Shown piece after piece: positions 44,655 through 57,083 of a DNA stretch of 64,000 nucleotides. How positions within the stretch are numbered: position 1 is the first letter of the stretch; the number at the start of each line of letters is the position of its first letter. Origin of the DNA: Molossus alvarezi (lineage: Eukaryota; Chordata; Mammalia; Chiroptera; Molossidae); assembly GCA_037176705.1 (NCBI GenBank), contig CM073885.1, positions 163,980,290-164,044,289 on the forward strand, read 5' to 3'. Made by a program: the position numbers and the translations under genes. The notes below the pieces were generated by a model. The model did not search any database and was not told the DNA's origin. It worked only from the letters and a program-made list of their open reading frames with translations.

Positions 44655-45560
44655 ACACATATGTTATTAGGGAAATGCAAATTAAAGCAACAATGAGATA
44701 CCACTACATACTGATGAAAATGGCCAGAGTCCAATACACTGACAACACCAAGTGCTGGAGAGAATGGTAAGCAACAGAAACTCATTCACTGCTGGTGGGC
44801 ATGCAAAATGGCTCAGCTACCTGGTGGTTTTGTACAAAACCAAACATGCTTCTACCATGCAATCCAACAATCACACTCTAGTTTTGATTTACCCAAATAA
44901 ATAAAAACTTTATGGCCATGCAAAAACCCACACATGGATGTTTGTAGCAGCTTTATTTGTAATTGCCAAAACTTGGAAGTGACCAGTGTCCTTCAGGAGG
45001 TGAATGATTAAACAACAAACTGTGGTATATCCAGACAATGAAAAATAATTCAGCACTAAAAAAGAGAAGAGTTACTGAGCCATGAAAAGGCATAAAGAAA
45101 CCTTAAATGCATATTGTTAAGTGAGGGAAGACAATTCTGAAAAACTACATACTGTATGATTCCAATTATATGACATTCTGGAGAAGGCTAAACTATGGAG
45201 ATGGTAAAGAGATCAGTGGTTGCCAGGGGGTTAGAGGAAGGAAGAAATGAATAGGTGGAGCACAAAGGATTATTCTGGGCAGCGAAACTACTTTGTATGA
45301 TACCATAATGATGGATACATGTCACTTATACATTTGTCTAAACACAGAAAACATATGCCAAGAGTGAACCCTAATGTAAACTATGAACTTTGGCTGACTG
45401 TAATGTGTCAAAGTAGGTTCATCAACTGTAACAAGGGTTCCACTCTGGTGAGGGATGTTGATAATGGGGGGCTATGCATGTGTGAGGAAAGGGATATATA
45501 AAAAGGAATTCTGTATCGTTGCCTAGATTTTGCTGTAAAGCTAAAACTTCTCTAAAACAT
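44655..45560 (+). repeat. LINE-1 ORF2 end and 3'UTR
   Basis: AAATGCAAATTAAAGC, GAGATACCACTACATAC, CATGGATGTTTGTAGCAGC, ATGAAAAATAATTCAGCAC and TGTATGATTCCAATTATATG are classic LINE-1 3' sequences. 5' truncated and worn. Confidence 0.8.
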
Positions 45561-47150
45561 AATTATTAATTTTAAGAAAAACAAAACAGCTGAGCCCTGG
45601 AATTTAAATAACTGTTTAAAATTATATCTTTCTGAACCTAAGAATTAACCCCAAAACTAAAAATAAATTACATGTTAATTTAAGAGTTCAATTGTACATT
45701 ACAGCATATCAGATTGTCCATATCAATTTGTCTTTCCTTGTGTCATGAATTGCTCATTCTTTTAGTTCACATCTCAGTCTTGTCCTTTTGCCAAATTCCT
45801 ACCATCTTACACCCAGTTATTTATGATCATGCCTGGATCATGCTGTTTTCTTTTTCTGTAAACCTATCCCCCACTCTCATGTCTCCTTTATAGTTTGCAT
45901 TCTAGGGCCCCAAAGAGATACTGGCAGAAAAGAGTAGATAGTTCAGAATATAAATACTAAACTAGACACTGTTTTTAAGAAATCAGAGTCTAACGAAGGA
46001 GTTATGATAGAGTAACTGAACTGCAGAATAGGTTTGAAGATGAAGTGTTTTGACCAACATTGTTTTTGGATCTTTTCAGCCAGGGAAGAAAAAATGAGTA
46101 GTGGATTTCAATAGAATAAGGACTAAGTTCCTGAGAACTCATCTCCAAGTAAGTGGATTTAAATGCTTACTAAGGCTTATAAAAGGATGTTTGTGGAATG
46201 TGAAGTTGCTCATAGATAATTGACATACAGGGGTTTATCAGTATAATATGAAAGTTACATTGGTTTCTCTCATGATAGGTTTTTTACCACAAACTGATAA
46301 TAGCTAAACACCAAGTTCATTAACACAGCTGGGTGAAGTAAGGTCTGGAAGAATGCAGCATGGCCACATGTGCTGTATAAGTGTTAATTGCATGGTTCTG
46401 ATACAAGGCACCTCTCTCAGACACCAGAGGTGTTACTGGACAGCCCTCTGACTCATGGAAGAGGACTGTCCCCAAATGTTATCTTTGTTCTCTCATATGA
46501 ATAAATTTATATGAGAAAACTCTAGATGACTGCATTGTGAAAAAAAATTATGAAAGCAACCAAATTTTATTAAAGAAGCGAGCAAATCTCTACATCTGGC
46601 TTATGAAGCACAGACAGGCTCTCAGCTAATCTGAAGAGCAAGCTGGGAGAGAGTCTGAGGTGTTATATATCCCTCCTGTTTATAGGTTTCAAAATTCCAC
46701 TGCTGAATATTTTGGTACAGATTAATTCTCAAGGTCCATTTTGCTTTGTTGTGGCCTTCCCAGAATTCATGAGAAGCACCTGGCAATTTTTCTTGTCAAG
46801 CCTTGAGACTGCTGGCTTTTCTGCTTAGGAAGTAAAAAATAAAACTGCCCTTTTCTGCTTCCCCTTCCCTAAAATGGCTAATTTGTTTAGTGGGTGAGAA
46901 AGACTCCCTCCTTCTTTTCTGCATTCTCTCTGTTAGGAAGGTTTTTAACCATTTGCTCTCAAGTGTCCTTGGCTGGGGAAGATAATGGCTTATTTGCTGG
47001 CCAGTTGCAAATTGCCTACACTGTTTGGCCTTGTGTTAACTTTTCTGTTTCAGTTTCCCTATTTCTTCTGCCCCAGAATTTCCATAGAATCTTTTCACCC
47101 TGTAATGTTTCTACTACCTTGTTCCACTATTAAGTTAAATAATTTTTTTA
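45561..47150. other. Intergenic sequence, nothing recognised
   Basis: No exon or repeat family that I can support. A 79-codon plus frame at 46894-47133 has no domain. Confidence 0.35.
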
Positions 47151-47237
47151 TCTTATCCTAACCCAAGGGCATTTTTAATTTTTTTTTTTTTTCATATAGA
47201 GTGGGAGGGAGAGAGAGGAATAGAGAGAGAGTAACAT
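47151..47237 (-). repeat. Truncated Ves SINE
   Basis: Tail and body of a minus-strand SINE (ATCTTATCCTAACCCAAGGGC, poly-T, GAGTGGGAGGGAGAGAGAGG) cut off at about 47237, where LINE-1-like sequence starts. The head is missing. Confidence 0.7.
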
Positions 47238-48500
47238 TGACTTCAGCATCATGGCAAAGTGAGACACCCCTTTGAATTTCCCCCAAAATCTACAACTACT
47301 CAGAGACCCAGAACCCAACAAAGGCTCCTCTGCTCAGCACACGGAAAGGTCTGCACACAGTACCTTGGAAGGAGGGCCTACTGGACTGTGCAGGAGAGGC
47401 AGGCTGCAGGAAGAACAGGGACAGGCTCATCACTGCAGCAAGGCTGAACCTACAGGCCTAGAAAAAACAGTGGCCGTGGAGGAATTAAGGTGCAGCCCCC
47501 ACACCATGGACCAGTTCCCTCTTCAGCTGCAGTGGTGCTCACACCACAGACCAGTGGCAGCAACAGAGTCAAGTCTCCAGCCTCCTGGCCACAGCTCAGT
47601 GCTGCCAGTGGCCATAGGAAATGAGGCAGCAGCTCAGTGGGCTCAGAAACTGGCTCCCCTCAACTGGCCACCAACCTGCCACGATAGTGGTACCCTGAGA
47701 CCCAGGCCACCCAGATACAGCACCGGCACCCAGCACCCTGCTCACCCAGGCTGCCTCTCCCATGTCCAAAGCTAAGCCCCCCACACCTTGACCCACCCCT
47801 CACCCCAAGCTTTAGTAGTACAGGTAAGAGAAGACAAAGATAGCACCATCTACTGGAAAGCAAAAGAAAGACCTAAATTATCAACCTGCTGAGTTGGGAA
47901 AATCAAAATCTTCCTAAGTAATAAAAGTGTTCACTACTTTTAATGCACCAGCAGAGGAATGACCCATCCAGCAGCATGACCACCACAGTGACACTAACAC
48001 AGAAAGAAGTGACAATTCTTATGTCTTCAGGGGGTGGGAGAGGGGTTTCCTAACTAACAAGTAATTCAAGTAGGGAGGGAGAGGAATGGCTGTCAGTGAT
48101 GCAGACAGTTTATCAGGTAATACTTGCTGTCTTCTGGAAGGGCTGTGCTTACATGATTCTTGAGGATGACCTTGGACATATTTACTGAAGCACTTTAGAG
48201 ATTTTTAAAAGTCCCTCAAAGACATTGTCAAGCATTTGCTTGCACCACCCTTATACAACACACTCAACCTTGGAGATTTTAACCATTTCAAATTGAGGCA
48301 TAATTTAGAGCAACAGCCTCTGAGGAAGAACAAGATATCCTAGCTGGTGATCCAAGTGAACTAAAACAGCTCCAGAGGCCATCAGCTTATAACACTGTTA
48401 CCAAGGCACAGGAGGGGGGGACCAGCCCCTTCTGTCTTTCACACACCCCATCAGACAAAGCACCTTATTATTTTTAGCCACTTTGTCAGGTATAATGCCC
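47238..48500 (+). repeat. LINE-1 5'UTR-like sequence
   Basis: TTCAGCATCATGGCAAAGTGAG and CAGAGACCCAGAACCCAAC followed by GC-rich sequence, and later ACAAGATATCCTAGCTGGTG, fit the 5' region of a LINE-1. The 167-codon plus frame at 47272-47775 lies in this untranslated type of sequence and is not a recognised protein. Family not fixed. Confidence 0.45.
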
Positions 48501-48788
48501 TTCACCACCAGGTTAATCTTTCCCTATTTAACATGTACATCTCTATGTGGAGTAGAAAAATTACAAAGGAGAGTGTTCTCAAGGCGCCCTCTAGTGATTA
48601 TAACAAAGATCACAACCAAGAAAGTAAATTTAGGAAGTGCTAGGTCTAGTACTTAACCCTGTGGGTTTCCATTGTTATCTTCCAAAAAATAGTTAAACCA
48701 GTTAATATTTGCATTTAGGGTAATTAAAACTAGCAATTTTATAATAATATTGCTGTCTAAATTATAATGCTTCAAAAACACGACTTTC

Positions 48789-49034
48789 TTTTTTTTATCC
48801 TCCCCAAGGACATTTTTTCATTTTTTGTTCAGATAGAGTGCAAGGGAGAGAGAGAAAGAGATAGAGCGAGAAACATCGACATGAAAGAAACACATCGAGT
48901 GGCTGCCTCCCACATGACCCAACCAGGGCCAGGGACAGACTGCAACCGAGGTACGTGCCCCTAGCAGGAATCAAACACAAGACTCTCTGGACCGCAGGCC
49001 TATGCTTTAACCTCTGAGCCAAACCAGCCAGGGC
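48789..49034 (-). repeat. Ves SINE, minus strand, with TSD
   Basis: ATCCTCCCCAAGGACA to CAAACCAGCCAGGGC. TSD CAAAAACA(C/T)GACTT on both sides with one mismatch. Confidence 0.92.
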
Positions 49035-49319
49035 CAAAAACATGACTTAAAGATGAGTAGATCATATAGATTAACTTTAAAAAACATTAAGGGGAGAAAA
49101 AATAAAGTCATGTAAAACCAAAAATGGAGTTGAGATGCAAACTGTCCTGAACAAACAGTTTAAAGATAAGTTCATTTACTAACATAATTTTTCAAAATTT
49201 CACTACTTAGTGAGCTTCCACTTCTTACCAATCTCATGAATCTGGCTTGATAAAAATTATGCTTTATAAACTAAGCAATGAGGTAAATTTATTTTCTCTG
49301 GTGCTATGTTTTGACTTAC

Positions 49320-49522
49320 TTGTTAAGTTTTATTGTCAATGACTTTCTACCCTCTATTTCTTCCAGGTAGAGTTGCTTATATTTTTCCAATTGACAATCT
49401 TGGGATGTTTTCATTCTGTAGAGTTCAAATTCCAGTTCTTTAATTCTGAATTTTAACTGACTTATTGAAGTATTATGATTCTCTCTTAATGGCTCCAGAT
49501 TTTCTTGAGATAGTGCTTGTGT
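49320..49522 (-). CDS. Orphan ANKRD26-family coiled-coil exon
   Basis: Minus-strand exon of 67 codons plus two bases, fully open, with acceptor TTTGCTTTAG before 49522 and a strong donor GTAAGT (GT at 49319-49318). It contains IKELEFELYRMKTSQD, then LEKYKQLYLEEIEGRKSL and KLN, the diagnostic segment near the C-terminal end of ANKRD26/CCDC144-type coiled coils. Lying 28 kb upstream of exon 1, it cannot belong to the main gene as ordered here. It must come from another family copy whose other exons I could not find. Confidence 0.7.
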
Positions 49523-49544
49523 CTAAAGCAAATCAGAGGGATAC

Positions 49545-52500
49545 ATTTTTTTTAAATTAATTTATTTTTGTTACAGATGTTTCTCCTTTTCCCCCCCACT
49601 GATTCCCCCTTCCCCTCCCTCCCTGCCCTGTCCCCAGCCCCTTGTTTATGTCTATTGTTCATGCACACATGCACACAAGTTCTGTGGTTTATTCCTCCCC
49701 CACCACCTCCCCTTCTGGGGATTGTCAGTCTGCACCCCACTTTCACATCTCTGCGACTACCCAATTCCTCAGACTGTTATGTTCATTATATTCCACAAAT
49801 AAGTGAGATCATATACTTGTCTTTCTCTGTTTGGTTTGTTCACTTAGGATGATACTTTCCAGGTCCCTCCATGTCATCTCAAAGGATAAAAGAACTTTCT
49901 TTCTTATAGCTGCATAGTACACCATTGTAAATATGTACCACTCCTTTTTTATTTGTTTGTGTACTGATGGACATTTGGGCTATTTCCAGTTCTTAGCTAT
50001 TGTAAATAGTGCTGCTACAAACATGGGGTACATATATTCTTTCTGATTGATGTGTCAGGCTTCTTAGGGTATATTCCTAAAAGTAAGATCACTGGGTCAA
50101 ATGGGAGTTCAATTTTTAATTTTTTGAGGTAACACCATATTGTTTTCCATAGCGGCTGCACCAGTCTGCATTCCCACCAGCAGTGTATTAGAGTCCCCTT
50201 TTCTCCACACCCTCGCCAACACTTGTTGTTTGATGATTTGTTGATGGCGGCCATTCTGACAGGTGTGAGGTGATACCTCATTGTTGTTTTAATTTGCATT
50301 TTTCTGATGATTAGTGATGTTGAGCATTTCTTCATATGTCTCTTAGCCATTTGTATGTCCTGTTAGGAGAGGTGTCTAGTTCCTATGCCCATTTTTTAAT
50401 TGGGTTCTTTGTCTTTCTTTTGTTGAGTTGTATGAGCACTCTCTATATATCAAAAATTAACCTCTTATCTGATATATCATTGGCAGCTATGCTCTCCCAT
50501 ATGGTAGGTTGCCTTTCCACTTTGGAGGTTGTACTTTTTGCTGTGCAGAAGCTTTTGAGTTTGATGTAGTTCTATGTGTTCATTTTCTCCTTTGTTTCTG
50601 TTGCCTTACGTGATGTATCAGTGAAAATTCTGCTGTGTATAATGTCTGAAACTTTGTTGCCTACAGTTTCTCCAAAAATTTTTATGGAATCATGAGTCAC
50701 ATTTAAGTTTTTCATCCATTTTGAGTTTATTTTTGTGTATGGTGTAAATTGATGGTCTAGTTTCATTTATTTTGCATGTAGCTGTCTAATTTTCCCAACA
50801 CCATTTATTTAAAAAGCTGTCTTTACTCCACTGTATGCTCTTGCCACCTTTACCAAATATTAATTGAGCATATTGCCTTGGGTCCATTTCTGGGTTCTCT
50901 GTTCTGTTCCACTGATCTATATGCCTGTTCTTGTGCCAGTACCAAGCTGTTTTGATTAGAGTGGCTTTGTAGTATAACCTGAAATCTGGTAAAGTGATCC
51001 CTTCTACTTTGTTCTTCTTTTTCAAGATTGCTGTGGGTATTTGAGGTCTTTTTTTGGTTCCATATAAATTTTTTAAGTATTTGTTCTAGTTCTGTGAAGT
51101 ATGTCATTGGTATTTTGATGGGGATGGCATTGAATCTATAGATTGCTATGGATAGTATGGACATTTTATTTTATTTTTATTTTTTTTTATCCTCACCCAA
51201 GGACATTTTTTTCCATTTTTTGTTCAGATAGAGTGGGAGGGAGAGAGAGGAAGAGAGAGGAGAGAGAAACATCGACGTGAAGGGACACATTGAGTGGCTG
51301 CCACCCGCACAACCAACCAGGGCCGGGGACAAACTGCAACCGAGGTACGTGCCCTTAGTGGGAACCGAACCCGGGTCTCTTTGTACCGCAGGCTGACGCT
51401 CCAACCGCTGAGCCAAACCGGCCAGGGCAGCATGGACATTTTAATGATGTTAATTCTTCCAATCCATGAACAAGGTATGTGCTTCCACTTTTTTATATCT
51501 TCCTCTATTTCTTTTTCAAGACCTGTAGTTTTCTGCAAATAACTCCTTTATTTTTTTGGTTAAGTTTATTCCTAGGTATCTTAATTTTTTGCTGCAATGG
51601 TAAATGGAATTGTTTTCTTAGTTTCTCCTTCTATGAGTTCATCATTGGTGTATAAGAATGCCATCGATTTCTTGACGTTAATTTTGTATCCCACTACTTT
51701 GCCAAATTCATTAAGTCTAGTAAATTTTTGATGGAGTCTTTGGGGTTTTCTATGCATAGTATCATGTCATCTGCAAATAATAACAGTTTCACTTCCTCCT
51801 TTACAATTTGGATCCCTTTTATTGTTTCTTCCTGTCTGATTGCTGTGGCTAAAATTTCCAGTACTCTGTTAAATAAGAGTGGCAAAAGTGGGCATCTTTG
51901 CCTTGTTCCTGTTCTGTTAATTTTTGCCCATTGAGTATGATGTTGGCTGTAGGTCTTGCATATATGGCCTTTATTATATCAAAATATGATCCCTCTATTC
52001 CCACATTGCTTAGCGATTTTATCAGAAATGGATGCTGGATTTTGTCGAAGGCTTTTTTGGCATCTATTGATATGATCATGTGGTTTTTGTTCTTCATTTT
52101 ATTTATGTGGTGTATAACATTAATTGATTTGTGAATATTCTACCAGCCTTGCATCCCTGGGATGAATCCCACTTGGTCATGGTGGATAATTTTTTTGGTT
52201 TATTGCTGGATCCAATTTGCCAGTATTTTGCTCAGGATTTTGGCATCTATGTTCATCAGGGATATTGGCCTGTAGTTTTCTTTCTTTGTAGTGTCTTTTT
52301 CTGGTTTTGGAGTTAGAATTATGTTGGCTTCATAAAATGAGTTTGGAAGTCTTCCTTCTTCTTGAATTTTTTGACATAGTTTGAGGAGAATGGGTGATAG
52401 TTCTTCTTTGAATGTTTGGTAAAACTCCCCCGTGAAGCCATCCAGGCCTGGGCTTTTGTTTGCTGAGAAAGTCTTGATTACATCTTCAATTTTTTCTGTT

Positions 52501-52905
52501 GTTATTGGTCTGTTCAAGTTTTCTATCTCTTCCTGGTCCAGTTTTGGGAGACTACAAGTTTCTAGAAATTTGTACATTTTGCTTAGATTGTCAAATTTGT
52601 TGCCATATAATTGTTCATAGTAGTTGTATTCATATTGTTCATAGTCTTTTGTATTTCTCTGGTGTCAGTTGTTACTTCTCCTCTTTTATTTCTGATTTTG
52701 TGTATTTGGGTTCTCTCCCTTTGTTTCTTGGTGAGTCTAGCTAAAGGTCCATCAATCTTGTTTATCTTTTCAAAAAAACAGGTCTTTCTTTTATTGATCC
52801 TTTGAATTGTTTTTTTGGACTCTGTCATTTATTTTGCTCTGATCTTTACTATTTCCTTCCTTCTACTTGCTCTGGAGGTTTTGTTTGTTGGTTTGCTAGC
52901 TCTCT
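49545..52905 (-). mobile_element. LINE-1, antisense, 5' truncated
   Basis: Read on the minus strand: ORF2 from about 52905 to 50015, then a G-rich 3'UTR and tail at 49545-49765. Reverse transcriptase (FADDM near 51764, in a stretch with frameshifts), the sequence before it ([32 protein letters not shown]) and the C-terminal [13 protein letters not shown] and [12 protein letters not shown] are clear. Its 3'UTR matches that of the HAL1 elements. Several frames and a Ves SINE interrupt it. Confidence 0.9.
51169..51428 (-). repeat. Ves SINE inside the antisense LINE-1
   Basis: ATCCTCACCCAAGGACA to AACCGGCCAGGGC. TSD AG(T/C)ATGGACATTTTA at 51154-51168 and 51429-51443. Confidence 0.93.
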
Positions 52906-52952
52906 AGTTGCATGGGTCAATGCTTAACCACTAAGCCACACTGGCTGGACCA
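52906..52952 (-). repeat. Ves SINE head fragment
   Basis: GTTGCATGGGTCAATGC, ACCACTAAGCCACACTGGC matches only the reversed tRNA-like head; it abuts the 5' break of the LINE-1. Confidence 0.7.
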
Positions 52953-53599
52953 GTTATTTTGTTTTTAAGGCAATAAGAGGTTGAATTTTCAAACTGTACA
53001 CTGTGCAGGGTCCTTATCTCATAGAATTTGCCTCACTTGGTTTGTAGGTACCAACTGATCCTGGAAATTATTTTTGAAATAGGACAAGACATCCCTTAAA
53101 CTGTAGAAAATCTTTTTTTCTAATACAGTATCAAACAATAATATCTCAGTGGTTAGCACTATTTAGTGGGCTTTATGTTTTATTGGGAATGGGAAAATTA
53201 CAGCTTCTTCTGTAACTGCAAAACTGCAGGAATGGGTGGTGAGACAACATGAGGTTCCTTCATAGCCCTCCTGTTTCCTCCCATCATGCATTGGAAACGC
53301 CACTGAGTCACTGAAGTAATAGACAATTCAGTGTAATTAACTAAAGCATTTCAATTTGGCAAACATTTCTTTCTACTTAATATTTGAGGGCTGTAGAGAA
53401 ACAGAAGCAGTCCTTGCTTCAGGAGATCTAGTTCATGAAAGGGTATGTTTAGGTGGAGGAGGGTATAGTGAACTGTGGTGGTATGACAAGGACGATTAAA
53501 AGGGAAAGTACATAAATAAACAGAATGCAAAAAAAATAGACTAGGGTTCTAATAAAGGCAAGAATCCTCAGAGGAGACAGACATAGCATCTGGTGGAGA
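52953..53599. other. Intergenic sequence, nothing recognised
   Basis: No coding signal or repeat that I can name. Confidence 0.35.
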
Positions 53600-54200
53600 A
53601 GATCATTTTATTCACAATAGCTAAGATATGGAAACAACCTAAGTGTCAACAGATGAATGGATAAAGAATGTGTCTCATGTCATTTATATATGATGCAATA
53701 CATATTATTTAGCTATGAGAAAAATGAAATCCTACCACTTGTGACATCATGAATGGATCTTGTGGGTATTAGGCCAAGTGAAATAAGTCATATAAAGACA
53801 AATACTGTACAATCTCACTTATTTGTGGAATCTAAAAAAGCTAAGGTCATAGAAGCGAAGAGTGGATGGTAGCTACTAGGATTGGGGGATGAAGAAAATG
53901 GGGAGATGGTCAAAGGGTACACATTTCTGGTTATAAGAGGAATATGTTTTAGAGGTCTAATGTACAGCATGGTAATCACAGTTAATACTACTGCATTATA
54001 TACTTGAAATTTTCTGAAAGAGATATTAAATATTCTCAGTACAAAAATGAAAGACAATTACGTCATGTTATGGCAGTGCTAGCAACCACTAAGGTGGTAA
54101 TCATTTTGCAATAAATGAGTGTATCAAATCAACACATTGCACACCTAAACTCACACAATGTTTTATGTTAGTTGTATCTCAATAAAGCTAAAAAATGAAG
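53600..54200 (+). repeat. LINE-1 3' end
   Basis: TTCACAATAGCTAAGATATGG, GATGAATGGATAAAGAATG, CCAAGTGAAATAAGTCAT, CTCACTTATTTGTGGAATC, ending TATCTCAATAAAGCTAAAAA. 5' truncated. Confidence 0.85.
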
Positions 54201-54284
54201 AAAAAGAAAAAAGAGAGAGAGAAAAAGCTTGCCACCACTGGTTGGTATTTGAAAATTGACAGGACTCTCAATACCCTATGGTTG

Positions 54285-54390
54285 TAATATAATCCGACCA
54301 AGTTGCTTGTTCACTATTCATTCCCCATGCCTAGTATGATGCCAGTACATAGCAAGTGCTCAGAAATATTTTTCTGGTTGAATAAAATAA
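54285..54390 (+). repeat. L2 3' fragment
   Basis: CATAGCAAGTGCTCAGAAAT...GGTTGAATAAAAT is the conserved end of an L2 LINE. Old. Confidence 0.45.
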
Positions 54391-55439
54391 AATACTTTTT
54401 GAGAAGTGTAGATATTTCAGATGTTAATAATGAAAAGCCTTAAAATTTCCTGTAGCCTTATAGTGATATGAATTTCTGCAATAATATCTACAGGGAAGAG
54501 GACACTGTGCTCCTTTAAATAATGACTAATATTTTGATTTTTGATATTTAAAAATGTTGACCTGTCTTGTAGGATATCAGAAACCTTGAATGCTCATGCT
54601 CCTTAATTTAATTACTTACTGGATTGTGCCAGTGTATTTTGTCAACAAGAGGAAACTTAATAATGAGTCACACCTAAGAAGCAGGAACTTGATAGTCTAC
54701 ATACATAGTTCTTCATCATTATTAGAGATCCAAAAGTGGCATTTAACAATTATTCCATTTCTATAACTTGGCTACTCTTTAAAATAAGAGGATGATGTGT
54801 GTGGAATGATGTGCACCCACATGATAATTCATGTCAACTATGCATTTACTACAAACTCTCAAATGTTTCCTGAAATAAATCAGTTGAGACCTAAAAATCT
54901 AACTCATTAAATTTTATTTGAGGTTCCTGTAACCTTTTCTCAGGAAGCAACAGCAGGTATAAAATGTGCAGGGTTTTTTTGTTTGTTTTTTAATGTGTGC
55001 AAAGCTTTAATTCTAGTCTATAAAAGAAAAACTTTTTTTGTGGGTAGTTGAAAAGCCTGACAGAAGGTGGGCAGAAAAGTCATGAAATTTTGTAAGTATG
55101 ACATAGTAGATCACAATAAGTTAGAAATTTGTCACAGAACGGTGATGGAGGAGTTGCCAGGCTGAGTCAGATTTTCCCAGTGCCTAGGTGACGATCTGGT
55201 TATAAATCAGGTTCCTTTGAAAACTGCACTGACATTTTTGTCCACTAGGCCATTAGAATTCACTTCTCCTAAATGTAGTAACAATAATAGCGTGAGTCAG
55301 TCTCCACATGCTGTAGCTGTATTGTACATTGCTAGTGATAATTTCATAGTCTGTGCGTCAGATGTTTGGAGAAATCTCACGTCATTCTCTTGCTTAGTAG
55401 ATATCAAGGGCTTTATCTCAATTACTGAATAAAGAAAAA
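54391..55439. other. Intergenic sequence, nothing recognised
   Basis: AT-rich. The 71-codon plus frame at 55217-55432 lacks a recognised domain. Confidence 0.35.
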
Positions 55440-55712
55440 CTTCCTTAGTAGGACATACAAGGCTGTCTGTGATCTATCTGCTAGGTCTCATCATCTTATG
55501 CTACTGCTCACCTAATCCTTCAATGAGATTCTGACCCATCTCTCCCTGCTTCATACCACCACTGTGCCTTAGAGTTTCTGTTTACTCGTCACAGTAAAGA
55601 TCTATTCCTAAGTCAAGCTCCTGAAGGACAGGGGCTATGGTTAATTAATCTTTGTGTGAACAGCACTGGGTACATAGTTGGAGTGCCATAAATGTTTATT
55701 GAATTAATAAAT
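55440..55712 (+). repeat. L2 3' end
   Basis: TGATCTATCTGCTAGGTCTC, AAGCTCCTGAAGGACAGGGG, CATAAATGTTTATTGAATTAA match the L2 3' region in order. Confidence 0.6.
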
Positions 55713-55774
55713 ATGTGCTCAGTCTTTTTTTAAAAACAAAGTATAACTACTCAGTAATACACTGGACATATGTG

Positions 55775-56345
55775 AGAGGCAGATTCTAAGAAACCCCAAT
55801 GATCCTCTCTTTTGTAAAATCCCCTCCCTTTTGAATGTGGTGAAACCTTTGCATGTGATGAGATACCACTCCCATGATTATATTACAAGGCAAAATATTG
55901 ATCAGCTTATCCCACAAACCCTTTAAAAGCAGAGCTTTCACTGAGTAGTAAAAGAAAAGGAAGCCAGCAATCCAAAGTTTGAGGGACACTCAGTGTACTA
56001 ATGCTGTTTTTGAAGAAAGTGGGGACCACATGCCAAGGAATCTGGGTGACCTCCAGGAGCTGAATGACTCTCACCTTACAGCAAGCCAGAAAATGGGGAC
56101 CTCAGTCTTACAACTGCAAAGGAACTGAATTCTACCAACAACATGAGTAAGTTTGGAAGTTGATTCTTCTAGATCCTTCAGAAATCAGAGGAGCCAGCTA
56201 TCACCTTAATTTCAGCCCTAATCAGAGAACCCAGTCATGTCATCCCAGACTTCTGACTGCAAGACAGCAAATGCATATTGTTAAAAGCCACTCATTTTGT
56301 AGTACTGTGCTTTTCTAGCAATAGAAAACTGCAACTAGCGTGCAT
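55775..56345 (+). repeat. MLT1-like MaLR LTR
   Basis: GAGGCAGATTCTAAG, ATGTGATGAGATACCACTCCC, ACTGCAAGACAGCAAATGC, TGTTAAAAGCCACTCATTTTG and CAATAGAAAACTGCAAC follow the order of an MLT1 LTR. The 67-codon minus frame inside is chance. Confidence 0.6.
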
Positions 56346-56889
56346 AACCTTGTTAGATAAGTTGGACACATTTGTACTTGTCTGTTTTGGTTTATTTGTT
56401 TATTGAATCAATGGATAATAGGTGCTTCCACATCAAACTGATGCTTGTAAACTGGATGAAAGTGCTTAGTTCAAGGCAGCTTGGTCATTTCAAAGCACGT
56501 GGCAAACAGTTATTGGATATATTTCACATTTCATGCACCGTGTGGAGCTCTGGCCGGAATTCAGTCCTGAATAGAAAAGACATGGTCGGAACAGCTAGAT
56601 GTTCCAGCTCACGATAGCAGAGACATAACTGCAGACAAAAATTTTATGTCAAAGAAGTGAACATAATAGCCTTGAAGTTTGACTATTCCGGGGGCTTTTG
56701 CTGTAGCAAGTCCATTTATTTTCTACTTCCTGGAGTTCTGTTTGGTTCTGTGTCAAATATGCCTGGCATTTTTAATTTTTAAAAATTTTGGATAATATTC
56801 TGTTTTTCCTTAGTTTTGAAAAGTATTGTCTTTGGTTTTTAAAAAGGATATTTACTAATTTTTTAAGAAGATTTTTAAAAATAAGTTTT
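56346..56889. other. Intergenic sequence, nothing recognised
   Basis: No coding signal; the 81-codon plus frame at 56372-56617 is unassigned. Confidence 0.35.
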
Positions 56890-57083
56890 TATTTATTTTT
56901 TTTAGAGGGAGAGGAAGGGAGAGAGAGATAGAAACATGGATGTGAGAAAAACATCAATCTGCTGCCTCCTGCACACCCCCCACTGGGGATGGAGCCCACA
57001 ACCCAGACACCCTGACTGGAAGTCAAACCTGGACCTCTCAGTCCATGGGACAGCACTCAATCCACTGAGCCACACTGGCCAGG
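56890..57083 (-). repeat. Older Ves-type SINE, minus strand
   Basis: AGAGGGAGAGGAAGGGAGAG, CTGCCTCCTGCACACCCCCC, ending CCACACTGGCCAGGC. Confidence 0.8.

Noticed and set aside
47272..47775. 167-codon plus-strand frame
   Set aside because: Lies in LINE-1 5'UTR-like GC-rich sequence and has no recognisable domain.
49545..49770. Second HAL1 element
   Set aside because: The 3'UTR matches HAL1, but upstream sequence is ORF2 with reverse transcriptase, so it is a true LINE-1.
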